Position numbers and translations under genes: made by a program
Assembly: GCF_021538615.1 (NCBI RefSeq)
Contig: NZ_JAJHIZ010000002.1
Location: 434,001 to 498,000 of the forward strand
DNA from: Niabella agricola
GTDB taxonomy: Bacteria; Bacteroidota; Bacteroidia; Chitinophagales; Chitinophagaceae
Direction of reading: 5' to 3'
DNA: 64,000 nucleotides
In this document: in pieces, positions 17,266 to 25,377 of the stretch
Numbering within the stretch: the stretch's first letter is position 1
How the letters are laid out: each line of letters begins with the position of its first letter
Notes under the pieces: generated by a model
Seen by the model: the letters and a program-made list of their open reading frames with translations, nothing else
Database searches by the model: none
Told to the model about the DNA's origin: nothing

Positions 17266-17699
17266 TCTTCATTTACGGGGTACTGCTTATCCAGCCAGTC
17301 CGTCTTTATATTTTTAGGGATGTTCAGCAGCCATGCTTTTTTAAAGCCCATACCGGTTATTGTTTTGAAAGCCGGCCGGATATTGGGGCACCGGTCAAAC
17401 GGACAACAGCCGCAATACAGAACGATCTCTTTAGTCCTGGGGATTTTTTTCAGGTAGCGCTTTAACTGCTTCAGGTGCTCCGGCTCATGGGCCGGCCCCA
17501 TATTAACAGAACCTTTTATAACGGCATCGGGGCCCACTGATACAATCAGCAGGTGATCGTCTGTTTTTTTGCTGATCTGGGCCGCAAGGGTTTGCGTAGC
17601 CATTAGCTGCGCTTCGCTCCAAGGCTCTTTTGTAGGTTGCGCCGCGGCCGTTCCTTTTAATAAAAACAATACAATATGCAGGAAAAACACGTGCTTCAT
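17262..17699 (-). CDS. Secreted rhodanese-like protein with CGCC motif
   Basis: Protein of 145 residues with signal peptide MKHVFFLHIVLFLLKGTAAA. The fold resembles rhodanese: DHLLIVSVGPDAVIKGSVNM near the start and the active-loop equivalent IVLYCGCCPFDRCPNIRPAF, which holds four cysteines, then a helix and KKAWLLNIPKNI. The start at 17699 gives the signal peptide. It is translationally coupled to the TlpA-like gene (4-bp overlap), which could recycle its cysteines. The reaction is unknown; sulfur transfer or metal binding by the Cys cluster are both possible. Confidence 0.8.
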   Translation of the reverse strand: MKHVFFLHIVLFLLKGTAAAQPTKEPWSEAQLMATQTLAAQISKKTDDHLLIVSVGPDAVIKGSVNMGPAHEPEHLKQLKRYLKKIPRTKEIVLYCGCCPFDRCPNIRPAFKTITGMGFKKAWLLNIPKNIKTDWLDKQYPVNEE

Positions 17700-17925
17700 A
17701 ATCCATCTTTTGGTAAAGATACAGGTTTGTGCTCCCCGACCAAAAGGCGATGGGCGGAAGGTATAACAGGACGGCTTCCAAAAAACGGGGATTTTGAAGG
17801 CGCAAAAAAAGCGAACCTGCAGCATTGATCCTGGCCGATCAAAAAAAAGCGCAGCCCGTTGGACTAAACTTTTCCTGATCTAATAAGCGCTGCATGCAGG
17901 CGCTGCCTATAATGAAGTGCCGCCG

Positions 17926-18372
17926 TTACATCCACCAATGATAATAATTATGTAGCCCGTCGTATTCAAATCCGCAACGGGGGTAGAGCTTATTGCCGAT
18001 GGCGTTGGTTTTTTCTGTTTCGAGCATTAACCCGCAGGCGCCGGTTTCTTCGCACCATTGCTTGCAGCGGTCAATTAATGCCACGGATAGTCCCTTGCCT
18101 CTGTAATCGGGGTGTACAAACAGATCGCTTAGGAGCCACTGTTTTTTTAGTTTGGTATAGTGGAATAATTTATATAGCTGCACGAATCCCACGGCCTGTT
18201 CACCTGCCAGGATCAGAAAGATATCGGATTCATGATTCAGTAGCCGCTCTTTAAGAAAGGCTTTCCCTTTTTCTACATCAGGTTCCTGGCGGTAAAATAT
18301 CCGGTAAAGATTGAAGAGAACGGCTGCAGCTTCCAGGTCTTCCAAACCCGCTTTTTTGATTTTGTAATCCAT
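17926..18372 (-). CDS. GNAT-family N-acetyltransferase
   Basis: Acetyltransferase of 148 residues with the GNAT acetyl-CoA loop in LLSDLFVHPDYRGKGLSVAL. It is a paralogue of the protein at 10393-10857: both begin with a charged strand, then LFNLYRIFYRQ / LFDQYRVFYKQ, then KAFLKERLLNHES / KAFIEARLQQHES. It is divergent from the MocR-type regulator at 18460, with an operator-like sequence between them, so it may be the regulator's target. Substrate unknown. Confidence 0.88.
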   Translation of the reverse strand: MDYKIKKAGLEDLEAAAVLFNLYRIFYRQEPDVEKGKAFLKERLLNHESDIFLILAGEQAVGFVQLYKLFHYTKLKKQWLLSDLFVHPDYRGKGLSVALIDRCKQWCEETGACGLMLETEKTNAIGNKLYPRCGFEYDGLHNYYHWWM

Positions 18373-18415
18373 TGCTGTTTTTATTTGATTAATGCCGTAA
18401 AAGTATGCTTAAACA

Positions 18416-18456
18416 GGACTACTTTTGTGGTCCAGATTTTAGTTAATAAGTAGTCC
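18416..18456. promoter_or_regulatory. Operator-like repeats over a -7 box, MocR promoter
   Basis: GGACTACTT (18416-18424) and AAGTAGTCC (18448-18456) form a perfect 9-bp inverted repeat. A third half-site, GTGGTCC (18427-18433), matches with one change. TACTTTTG (18420-18427) fits the Bacteroidota -7 consensus TAnnTTTG and overlaps the operator. The right arm ends 3 bp before the ATG of the regulator. MocR-type regulators often bind repeats in the region shared with a divergent gene, so autoregulation is likely. Confidence 0.6.
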
Positions 18457-18459
18457 AGA

Positions 18460-19914
18460 ATGTTTCCATTAGAAAGTATTATTCTGATCGATAAAAGACG
18501 CAAAGTGCCGGTTTATCAACAGATCGTTTACGCCATTGCAGCGGCCATACGGAATGGTGTGCTGACACCAGGAGCGGGTCTTCCCGGCAGTCGTGAACTG
18601 GCAGGAGTGCTAGGCGTTCACCGGAAAACGGTGATAGCTGCCTACGATGAACTGCATGCGCAGGACTGGATACAGATCGTGCCGAGAAAACGGGTGTGGG
18701 TATCGGAAACTATCCCGTTATTAAAACCTCGGAAATGGAATCATACACCGCGTATTGCATCTTATGCACATTCATTTGCGCTTCCGTTCCGCATGGTAAC
18801 GCCGGTAACGAAAGCGGGCGTTGCGGACGTCCCGCAAATGATTATTGATGACGGGCACCCGGATGTCAGGCTGTCTCCGATTGACGAGCTGTTGAAAACC
18901 TACCGGTCGTATACCTCAAGAACGTTCGCCATAAGGAACGCGCACTCCGGAACGGAGCAGGGCACCCTGCAGTTACGGGAGGAATTGGCTCGTTATCTGT
19001 CGGAAACAAGAGGTTTGAATAGCGCAGCAGAAAATCTTTTAATTACACATGGCGCACAGATGGGTATTTACCTGGCTGCCCGGCTGCTGCTTTATCCAAA
19101 GGCGGCTGTGATTGCGGGTGCACCCAATTACCCGGTTGCTAATGGAACATTCAAAGAAGCAAAGGCCCGCCTGGTTGAAGTGGCTGTGGATGAGCAAGGC
19201 ATCGATACCGACGCAATTGAAGCGATCTGTATGAAGCGGAAGGTTGTTGCTGTTTATGCGATTCCGCACCATCATTATCCAACCACGGTAACCTTAAGCC
19301 CCGCCCGGAGGATGAAACTGCTTGAATTGTCAAAAAGGTTTGGTTTTGCAATTATTGAAGATGACTACGATTATGATTACCATTACACTTCGTCGCCTTA
19401 TTTGCCACTTGCAAGCGGGGAACATGCCGGAAACGTGATTTATATCGGCTCGTTTTCAAAAATACTGGACCCTTCCCTGCGCATCGGGTTTATGGTGGCG
19501 CCGCGGAATTTTATCGAACAGTGTAAAGCGCTCCGGACCCTTATCGATGTAGGCGGAGATGGATATATGCAAAATGCACTGGCGGCTTTAATTAAAAGCG
19601 GGGAACTCAAACGGCATCTTAAAAAAGCAAAGAAGATCTATCATCAGCGGAGAGATTTTCTGGACCAACTTCTGAAAGAACACCTGGGAACGGTTCTTTC
19701 CTATACATTGCCGTCAGGAGGCATGGCCATTTGGATCCGGTTGTTACCGGAATACCCCGTAAACCGGCTTGAAGCCATCACGCAGTTAAAGATCCTGAGG
19801 ATAGATACGGTGCAAAATGCCTTTCGTTTTGGTTTTGCTTCCATGAATGAGAAAGAGCTGGAAACGGCCGTGCATGTCTTAAAGGAGAGTTTAAGCCGCC
19901 TGTATAACCCGTAA
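18460..19914 (+). CDS. MocR/PdxR-type regulator (GntR HTH plus aminotransferase domain)
   Basis: Transcription regulator of 484 residues. The N-terminal winged helix-turn-helix of the GntR class (about 1-75) includes KVPVYQQIVYAIAAAIRNG and GSRELAGVLGVHRKTVIAAY. The remainder is a class-I aminotransferase fold that binds pyridoxal phosphate: DDYDYDYHY and the Schiff-base lysine Lys334 in IGSFSKILDPSLRIG. Members sense PLP or an amino-compound adduct. It probably controls itself and the divergent GNAT gene through the repeats at 18416-18456. The ligand cannot be told from sequence. Confidence 0.93.
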   Translation: MFPLESIILIDKRRKVPVYQQIVYAIAAAIRNGVLTPGAGLPGSRELAGVLGVHRKTVIAAYDELHAQDWIQIVPRKRVWVSETIPLLKPRKWNHTPRIASYAHSFALPFRMVTPVTKAGVADVPQMIIDDGHPDVRLSPIDELLKTYRSYTSRTFAIRNAHSGTEQGTLQLREELARYLSETRGLNSAAENLLITHGAQMGIYLAARLLLYPKAAVIAGAPNYPVANGTFKEAKARLVEVAVDEQGIDTDAIEAICMKRKVVAVYAIPHHHYPTTVTLSPARRMKLLELSKRFGFAIIEDDYDYDYHYTSSPYLPLASGEHAGNVIYIGSFSKILDPSLRIGFMVAPRNFIEQCKALRTLIDVGGDGYMQNALAALIKSGELKRHLKKAKKIYHQRRDFLDQLLKEHLGTVLSYTLPSGGMAIWIRLLPEYPVNRLEAITQLKILRIDTVQNAFRFGFASMNEKELETAVHVLKESLSRLYNP

Positions 19915-19954
19915 CTGCAGCAAAAATATATAAAGAAGACAAGAGCGTCTGTTG

Positions 19955-21001
19955 CTACCTGACACCGGATCTTTTTTGCGCTTTTTCCCGCTTCATGCGT
20001 TGACGGATATCTGTCTCTACCTGCCGGGGAGGAATGGATTGATACAGGTTGCCGGACGAGGGTTCCATAGAAGGAGCTTTCTTTACCTGGTATTTGTATA
20101 CGATATTGGCCGATATCCGGTAGGCAAGCGTGGGGAACAAATGATGAAAAAAATAGGCTGCCTGTGTTTTCCAACCGACAGCGATGTCTCGGTTTTTGGA
20201 TGATGCAGCCGCATGCAGCACGGCATTTACCGCTTTGGAAGTTCGGTCCATAAAACCCATACGGGGAGCACGGCCGCTATAGCTGGCGGCGTGATCCCAG
20301 ATGGGGGTATTCAATGCCCAGGGATCTACGGATACGATCCGGATCGCTTTCATACCGGCCAGGCGCAGCTCCTGGCGCAGCGCAATGCCCATGTTTTTGA
20401 TACCGGCTTTGGCGGCCACATAGCCTGTTTGGTAGGGCGTTGGCAGCCTGCTTTCTGCCGACACGATATTGATCAGTTGTCCGTAGCCCTGCTGCCGGAA
20501 CTGCCTGATGGCTTCATAACTTCCATATAAAGTATCTTTCAGATTCACATCGATAACCCGGCTCTGATCCTTTAATGGTACTTCCCACAAACTTCCCATT
20601 GCCGTTACACCGGCATTATTTACCCAAACATCAATCTTCTTCCACCGGGCAACCGTACCCGACCGCAGCAACTGTACCGCCATGGTGTCGCTCACATCCG
20701 TTGGAGCAACCCAGGCTTCACCACCGTAACGCCGGATCTCTGTGGCAACGGCTTCAAGGGCTTCCCTGTTTCGGGCGGCAAGCACCACCCGGGCCTTGCA
20801 TCGGCCTGCTTCAAGGGCTATGCCACGCCCTAAACCGCTCGAGGCCCCGGTGATCACCCATACCTGCTGATCAATCCTTTTTTGTTTGGAGCGACTTAAA
20901 CGATGTGTGGTACACCCGGTCGCCAGCCATTGCACAAAAGCGAGCATCAATAACAGGTATGGTGATACCAAAGACCGCGGCTTTATGAATACGCGTTCCA
21001 T
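19955..21001 (-). CDS. Short-chain dehydrogenase/reductase, membrane anchored
   Basis: NAD(P)-dependent oxidoreductase of 348 residues. The Rossmann motif TGASSGLG is at 51-58, NNAG at 128-131, and the catalytic Ser181, Tyr194 and Lys198 in NIVSAES and GYVAAKAG. The N-terminus has a hydrophobic stretch (SPYLLLMLAFVQWLATGCTT) that looks like a membrane anchor or lipobox, which is unusual for an SDR. The C-terminal tail is very basic. Its start overlaps the end of the manganese catalase gene by 19 bp, so both are in one operon. Substrate unknown. Confidence 0.9.
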   Translation of the reverse strand: MERVFIKPRSLVSPYLLLMLAFVQWLATGCTTHRLSRSKQKRIDQQVWVITGASSGLGRGIALEAGRCKARVVLAARNREALEAVATEIRRYGGEAWVAPTDVSDTMAVQLLRSGTVARWKKIDVWVNNAGVTAMGSLWEVPLKDQSRVIDVNLKDTLYGSYEAIRQFRQQGYGQLINIVSAESRLPTPYQTGYVAAKAGIKNMGIALRQELRLAGMKAIRIVSVDPWALNTPIWDHAASYSGRAPRMGFMDRTSKAVNAVLHAAASSKNRDIAVGWKTQAAYFFHHLFPTLAYRISANIVYKYQVKKAPSMEPSSGNLYQSIPPRQVETDIRQRMKREKAQKRSGVR

Positions 21002-21915
21002 TGCAGGGGACTTGCGGCTTCGGCTTCTGAAATTTCTTCTTTGCGCTCCTGTCCAAGCTCCTGGTCTGTTTCCGCTACTTCTTCGATTGTCCGGTCCGTA
21101 CCCTCGATAGATTCCGTTGCCAGTCCTTCCGTGTCCCGCACATGGTTAATGGGATCTTCTATATATTGCCACTCCTCGCCGAGTTTGGTGCTGATGCCTT
21201 CATTCCAGGGGCCACGCATTTCTTCTCCGTTGGACATATTGTAATACTTATTGCTGTGGCGCGGATCACCCTGTAACGTGCCCTGGGGAAAATTAGGTTG
21301 CACGGTTTCTAATGCGGCTTCAAACATTTGGAAATGTGCAATCTCCCGGGTCATTAAAAACTGCAGCGATTCTTTTACATAAGGGTCATCAGTAAACTGC
21401 ATTAAATATTCATAAACAATTTTAGCCCTTGATTCGGCAGCCATATTGGACCGGAGATCCACGGAAAGATCGCCATTGGCATTGATATAGGTGCCGCTCC
21501 AGGGGTTGCCACAACTGTCTGATAAAATTGGCGCGCCGCCGGAAAGAACGCCAAACTGCGGATTTACCATGGCTTCATGGATATAGCTTTCCTTGCCGGC
21601 CGTACCGTTCATAACCTGCATGATTTCGGAAGTGTCTGCAGCGTTTTTCAGTTCTCCGTTTACACCTGTAAGCAGCAACTGGATGGTGGCACCTACAATT
21701 TCAAGGTGGCTAAACTCCTCGGTGGCAATATCCATAAGCAGATCATACTTGTCCGGATAAGCCCGCTTACAGGGAAAAGCCTGTATAAAATATTGCATAG
21801 CTGCTTTCAGCTCGCCATTGGAGCCACCAAATTGCTCGAGCAATAATCTTGCAAAACGGGGGTCGGGCTTCGATACCCTTACATTAAACTGAAGTTCTTT
21901 TACGTGGTGGAACAT
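20983..21915 (-). CDS. Manganese catalase
   Basis: Non-haem catalase of 310 residues that breaks down hydrogen peroxide with a dimanganese site. The ferritin-like helices carry the expected ligands: a Glu and His in DIATEEFSHLEIVGATI and again in LMTREIAHFQMFEAAL. Other family stretches are YFIQAFPCKRAYPDKYDLLM and NGTAGKESYIHEAMVNPQFG. The C-terminal 60 residues are acidic and repetitive in Glu. The start at 21915 (MFHHVKELQF) matches the family; 27 further upstream codons do not. It lies between a small membrane protein gene (21996) and the SDR gene. Confidence 0.95.
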   Translation of the reverse strand: MFHHVKELQFNVRVSKPDPRFARLLLEQFGGSNGELKAAMQYFIQAFPCKRAYPDKYDLLMDIATEEFSHLEIVGATIQLLLTGVNGELKNAADTSEIMQVMNGTAGKESYIHEAMVNPQFGVLSGGAPILSDSCGNPWSGTYINANGDLSVDLRSNMAAESRAKIVYEYLMQFTDDPYVKESLQFLMTREIAHFQMFEAALETVQPNFPQGTLQGDPRHSNKYYNMSNGEEMRGPWNEGISTKLGEEWQYIEDPINHVRDTEGLATESIEGTDRTIEEVAETDQELGQERKEEISEAEAASPLQWNAYS

Positions 21916-21995
21916 AAGAATGCGTTTTATATTTTTTATTACAAACGGGATGCAAAAACAGGGCAGCGGGAAGTACTGCTTTGGAGATGATTGCA

Positions 21996-22217
21996 TTAGT
22001 CGGAGCCTTCTGTTTTTACAATTTTGTTATAGATACCAAACAGCAAAAAAGGTGCAACCCATTGCCCGATAAAAAGCGCGCGGTGGTCCTGTTTAAATAG
22101 TTTAAAGGTAAGCGAAGTTGCCATTGCTGTTACTGCGGTCCACAGGTATACATCCGACGGGATTTTCGCCGTTTGCTGTTCAATACTCTTTGCGGTTTTT
22201 CCTTCTGAATGATTCAT
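21996..22217 (-). CDS. Small two-helix membrane protein
   Basis: Protein of 73 residues with two predicted membrane helices (DVYLWTAVTAMATSLTFKLF and FIGQWVAPFLLFGIYNKIV), linked by KQDHRA. No family named with confidence; similar short proteins occur next to stress genes in Bacteroidota. It lies 80 bp upstream of the manganese catalase on the same strand and so probably belongs to its operon. Confidence 0.78.
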   Translation of the reverse strand: MNHSEGKTAKSIEQQTAKIPSDVYLWTAVTAMATSLTFKLFKQDHRALFIGQWVAPFLLFGIYNKIVKTEGSD

Positions 22218-22244
22218 AATTGATCGTTTTGAGCGTTTAAAAAA

Positions 22245-22325
22245 TTATTTACGCCGGGGAGCTTTTAAAAGCGCCCAGGCGATGATTACGAGGACAATAA
22301 TGGTTGCCAGGATAATTACAAACAT
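22245..22325 (-). CDS. 26-residue membrane peptide
   Basis: A very short frame begins ATG at 22325 and reads MFVIILATIIVLVIIAWALL followed by KAPRRK and a stop at 22245-22247. It is one hydrophobic helix with a basic end, a typical single-pass miniprotein. It lies 27 bp upstream of the 73-residue membrane protein gene and in line with the catalase operon. The hydrophobic composition and context support it being real; no homology can be checked here. Confidence 0.5.
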   Translation of the reverse strand: MFVIILATIIVLVIIAWALLKAPRRK

Positions 22326-22713
22326 TTTTTGTCTGGTCCAAATTGCCTGCCATGATAAGCACCGGCGGCGTCGTTACGGATATAAAATCTTGTTGCGCTG
22401 CGATATGTGGCAGCGACCCGGGACATTTATATAAAAGTTGGATTTCTGTGTCGCATCTGCTTCCTTCAAATGGGAATACGGTTCTACATAGTGTGGTCCG
22501 ATTTCCTGAACAACCGTTCCTGGCATTTATGATTGTGTGTAAATGGGTTCGCCGGACGGGGTGGTTAGACGCCTGAACGATTCGGGAAACTGATCTGATG
22601 AACGGGCGGCATTCCTGGCCTGGGGCTTGTTGTTAAAAACAAAAGGCGTGTTTCATAAACGATCCGGCCCGCCTGGAAAGCATGGCATTTTCTAACACTT
22701 AAAATACAATCTT
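22326..22713. other. Gene-free stretch
   Basis: This 388-bp region lies between the divergent catalase operon and the acidic small-protein gene. No convincing coding frame, repeat, RNA gene or terminator was seen. It must hold promoters for both directions, but no clear TAnnTTTG box stands out. Confidence 0.4.
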
Positions 22714-22938
22714 ATGTTGTACACAAACAGACTTGAAAAATCATTTTGCGGTATTATTGAATACGATGATACCAGGCTGTTGGCCGCTGTCATCCATAGG
22801 AATGAACCCGGGGAAGGTTGGGGTAAGGAAACGGATGGAGCAGCCGGTGCCGGATATGAAGACGACCCGGAGGATGATGAATCGCATTGGCAGGAGGCAG
22901 ACGAGGAGGCGGATGCTGAGGGGGGAAGTACAGCGTAA
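22714..22938 (+). CDS. Small acidic protein, unknown function
   Basis: Frame of 74 residues with a structured-looking start (MLYTNRLEKSFCGIIEYDDT, RLLAAVIHRNEPGEGWG) and an acidic tail rich in Asp, Glu and Ala. No family is recognised. It lies in a stress-gene context: the divergent manganese catalase operon, and the basic small protein and DUF4142 genes downstream. An overlapping frame on the other strand is rejected because this one has a usable start and a regular composition. Moderate confidence. Confidence 0.45.
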   Translation: MLYTNRLEKSFCGIIEYDDTRLLAAVIHRNEPGEGWGKETDGAAGAGYEDDPEDDESHWQEADEEADAEGGSTA

Positions 22939-23102
22939 ATGACGGCATCGTTAACCAGACCGGAGTAGCAGGATTGCCGGAAAGCTTCGGACAGTCCTTT
23001 CATTATAGCGCACTGTATCCGCCTGCTGAGCCGAACTCCGAGCACGGGAAACCTATTAATAAAAAAACAGATGAGCAAACGGATCATCCTAAAATTATTT
23101 TT

Positions 23103-23294
23103 ATGAAAACAACCGCTAAGCAAAAGCAAACCACCGGCACTGCAAAGAAGACCAATCCCGGGAAAAAAAGAAAACCCGGAGGTAACCCAGACGGTCAGAC
23201 CTTTTCGGATGATCCGACGGTTATTGACCAGGCCTTAAAGGACCAGTCGGAGAATAAGACACAGCGTACAAACAGGTCTGCCTCAAAAAAGTAA
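23103..23294 (+). CDS. Small basic protein, unknown function
   Basis: Frame of 63 residues, very rich in Lys, Thr, Gln and Gly: MKTTAKQKQTTGTAKKTN, then PGKKRKPGGNPDGQTFSDD, then DQALKDQSENKTQRTNRS. It is predicted to be disordered and could bind nucleic acid. The start at 23103 is taken because 43 preceding codons look non-coding. It lies 45 bp before the DUF4142 gene, possibly one transcript. Confidence 0.5.
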   Translation: MKTTAKQKQTTGTAKKTNPGKKRKPGGNPDGQTFSDDPTVIDQALKDQSENKTQRTNRSASKK

Positions 23295-23339
23295 TAGGCG
23301 GGTACTTGGTCCGTTTTTAAATGGAATAAAAAATTATAT

Positions 23340-23873
23340 ATGAAGAAACAATGGTATGCAGCCGTAGCCGTACCGCTGATCATTTTAACGGGATCCTGTT
23401 CCCGGGATGAATCCGGCGATGTTAATCCCAACCCTGTAGATAGCAACTATGTTATCACTACATCGTATATCAATTTAGGAGAGGTAGACGCCGGTAATCT
23501 GGCTATAGGAAAGAGCAATAATCCCGTCCTGCGGGACTACGGACAGCAATTAGTAAATGATCATACCCAGGCCCAGGCTGAATTGGCCGAAACTACCCGG
23601 AATATGGGATACCGCCTGCCGGCAGAAACGGATCAAAAGCATAAAGAGATGGCAGCCATGCTGGCACAACTGGATGGTCGTACGTTTGACTCAACCTTTA
23701 TATATAAGATGCTGGAAGGGCATCAGGAAGCGTTGGTCATACAGGAAAATGAAATTTCCGGCGGCCGGAGTCCGGCCCTCCGGAATTATGCATCCCGGAT
23801 TCTGCCGGTGATTAAAAAACATGAGGCGCTTGCGGATAGTATAGCGCATCATTTATTTCCAATGAAAGAGTAA
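23340..23873 (+). CDS. DUF4142-family lipoprotein
   Basis: Protein of 177 residues with a lipobox signal peptide (AVAVPLIILTGSCSRDES) and a ferritin-like four-helix DUF4142 domain: FINLGEVDAGNLA-type start (YINLGEVDAGNLAIGKSNNP), LRDYGQQLVNDHTQAQAEL, LEGHQEALVIQENEISGGRS, and NYASRILPVIKKHEALADSI. Such proteins are frequently induced by stress, but their molecular activity is not settled. It is located at the outer face of a membrane. Confidence 0.92.
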   Translation: MKKQWYAAVAVPLIILTGSCSRDESGDVNPNPVDSNYVITTSYINLGEVDAGNLAIGKSNNPVLRDYGQQLVNDHTQAQAELAETTRNMGYRLPAETDQKHKEMAAMLAQLDGRTFDSTFIYKMLEGHQEALVIQENEISGGRSPALRNYASRILPVIKKHEALADSIAHHLFPMKE

Positions 23874-24103
23874 GGGGTATTGGCGCTTGCGAAGGCATCG
23901 CTCCCGTATTAGGTGTGGTCTGGTTGTACTGGTATATCAGTGTAACCAGACCATGCTTTTATAAAGCAAGTTCAATAACAGCTCCGGGTTGTCAGTGGTA
24001 CCGGGTTTTTGAACGAAATCAGCCAAAACCTGTAAATGGCCTCAGTGCGGCACGGTACACATTTTGGGAGATTTCTTCTGCCGGTTGCCCTCAATCGGAT
24101 GGA

Positions 24104-24883
24104 TTATGTAAAGAACTCCTGCTCGGCCGTATAATAAGTGGGGCGGCCGCCCATTGTTGTTTTTTGAATCTCGGCCCCGTCCGGACTGTGCTTTTTATGA
24201 TGGTTGTGCACGTTCATAAAATCTCTGACTTCACCGGATATGGCATCGGGTGCCTGCTTCAGGATCTGTTTTTCTGCATTTTTTAAAACATCTCTGATGG
24301 CTTTTGCAAGACGGGTTACGGCTTTTTCGGGTATTTTACCGGCGATGGAGCCGGGTGCTATCCTTGCAGTCCATAAGATCTCATCTGCATATGCGTTACC
24401 GATTCCGGAGATCCGCTGCTGATCCATTAACAGCGCTTTGATCTTTGACCGGCTTCCGGCAAGCTGTGCCTTTAGCCATTTTGTGGATAAAGCGTCTGAC
24501 AGGGCGTCTATGGCTTTCGTGGGCTCCGGGTTTAACGCGAAGTGCGCCGCTTTTTGAAAATCAGTCAGAGCCAGGGTGTGTTCCGGAAACTCCAGGCGTG
24601 CAATGCAATGCTTTGGGCGTTCGCTCCCCGCTTCCATCCATACCAGCTGTCCGTGAAGCATCAGGTGTAAGGTTAGTTTTGCATCTTTTCCAAAATCAAA
24701 CAGCAATTGTTTTCCTAAACGGGAAACTTCTTTTAATTTCTTTCCGGCAAGCACTTCATTAAGCGCTTTTTCCGAAGTCCGCGTTTTCCCCGCTGCATCC
24801 AGGTACAGGTGGCGAAGCTTTTTTTTTTGAAGCGCTTTATTGAGATTCCGGCTGAAGACCTGAAGGTCGGGTAGTTCGGGCAT
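24104..24883 (-). CDS. Fpg/Nei-family DNA glycosylase lacking zinc-finger cysteines
   Basis: Base-excision repair glycosylase of 259 residues. The N-terminus MPELPDLQVF carries Pro2 and Glu3, the catalytic residues of the family. The helix-two-turn-helix reads LLMDQQRISGIGNAYADEIL. The C-terminal beta hairpin is recognisable (GAEIQKTTMGGRPTYYTAEQ), but all four zinc-binding cysteines are missing; the only cysteine is in KHCIARLEF. It therefore resembles the zincless finger of NEIL1. The hairpin arginine (GGRPTYY) is kept, so DNA binding should persist. Substrate range is unknown. Confidence 0.92.
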   Translation of the reverse strand: MPELPDLQVFSRNLNKALQKKKLRHLYLDAAGKTRTSEKALNEVLAGKKLKEVSRLGKQLLFDFGKDAKLTLHLMLHGQLVWMEAGSERPKHCIARLEFPEHTLALTDFQKAAHFALNPEPTKAIDALSDALSTKWLKAQLAGSRSKIKALLMDQQRISGIGNAYADEILWTARIAPGSIAGKIPEKAVTRLAKAIRDVLKNAEKQILKQAPDAISGEVRDFMNVHNHHKKHSPDGAEIQKTTMGGRPTYYTAEQEFFT

Positions 24884-25377
24884 GAGATTATAGTTTATGC
24901 TCGGAAGCGTTTTTTTGTTATTCTGGTAATCACACCAAAAAATGTGCTAACCTACCGTTTTATATTGGGCTGATTTGATCAGCTAAATTATTAGCCAGTC
25001 AGGCTATTTGTGGATTCTTCATATTGGCGGGGAATATTTTCCACATAAATATGATGGCATGGATTGTGTCGCCATACATTCTCTTACATTTAGACTAAAC
25101 AGCATACGGTCATGGGATTTTAAAAAAAGTTCATTGAAATTCCTGTATTGAAAGCGCATTTCAAAAGGAAACGAGGAAATTCCAGACCATCATTATTGAA
25201 GTTTTAACGAACATGCTGATGTTGGAAGTATGGAGGTTTACTGCGGCATGTTGAATGATGGAATGTTTTTTGTAACGTTTTAACAGTTAAAAAATACCTG
25301 GTGCGCCGTGATTGGGTGCCGGATGATGGTGTAATTGCCGTCTAAATATTTAAAAGGGTACGAAGTGCGTTTGTAAA
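24884..25377. other. Gene-free stretch
   Basis: This 494-bp region separates the divergent glycosylase and PAS kinase genes. It is A/T-rich with no convincing frame, repeat or RNA. It may carry the regulatory sequence of the kinase-regulator pair at 25378, but no box can be defined by eye. Confidence 0.4.

Noticed and set aside
22692..23129. Minus-strand open frame of 145 codons
   Set aside because: Serine/proline low-complexity sequence opposite the acidic small protein, no recognisable start region.
23915..24286. Plus-strand open frame of 123 codons
   Set aside because: Overlaps the glycosylase gene in antisense and shows no signal peptide or motif.
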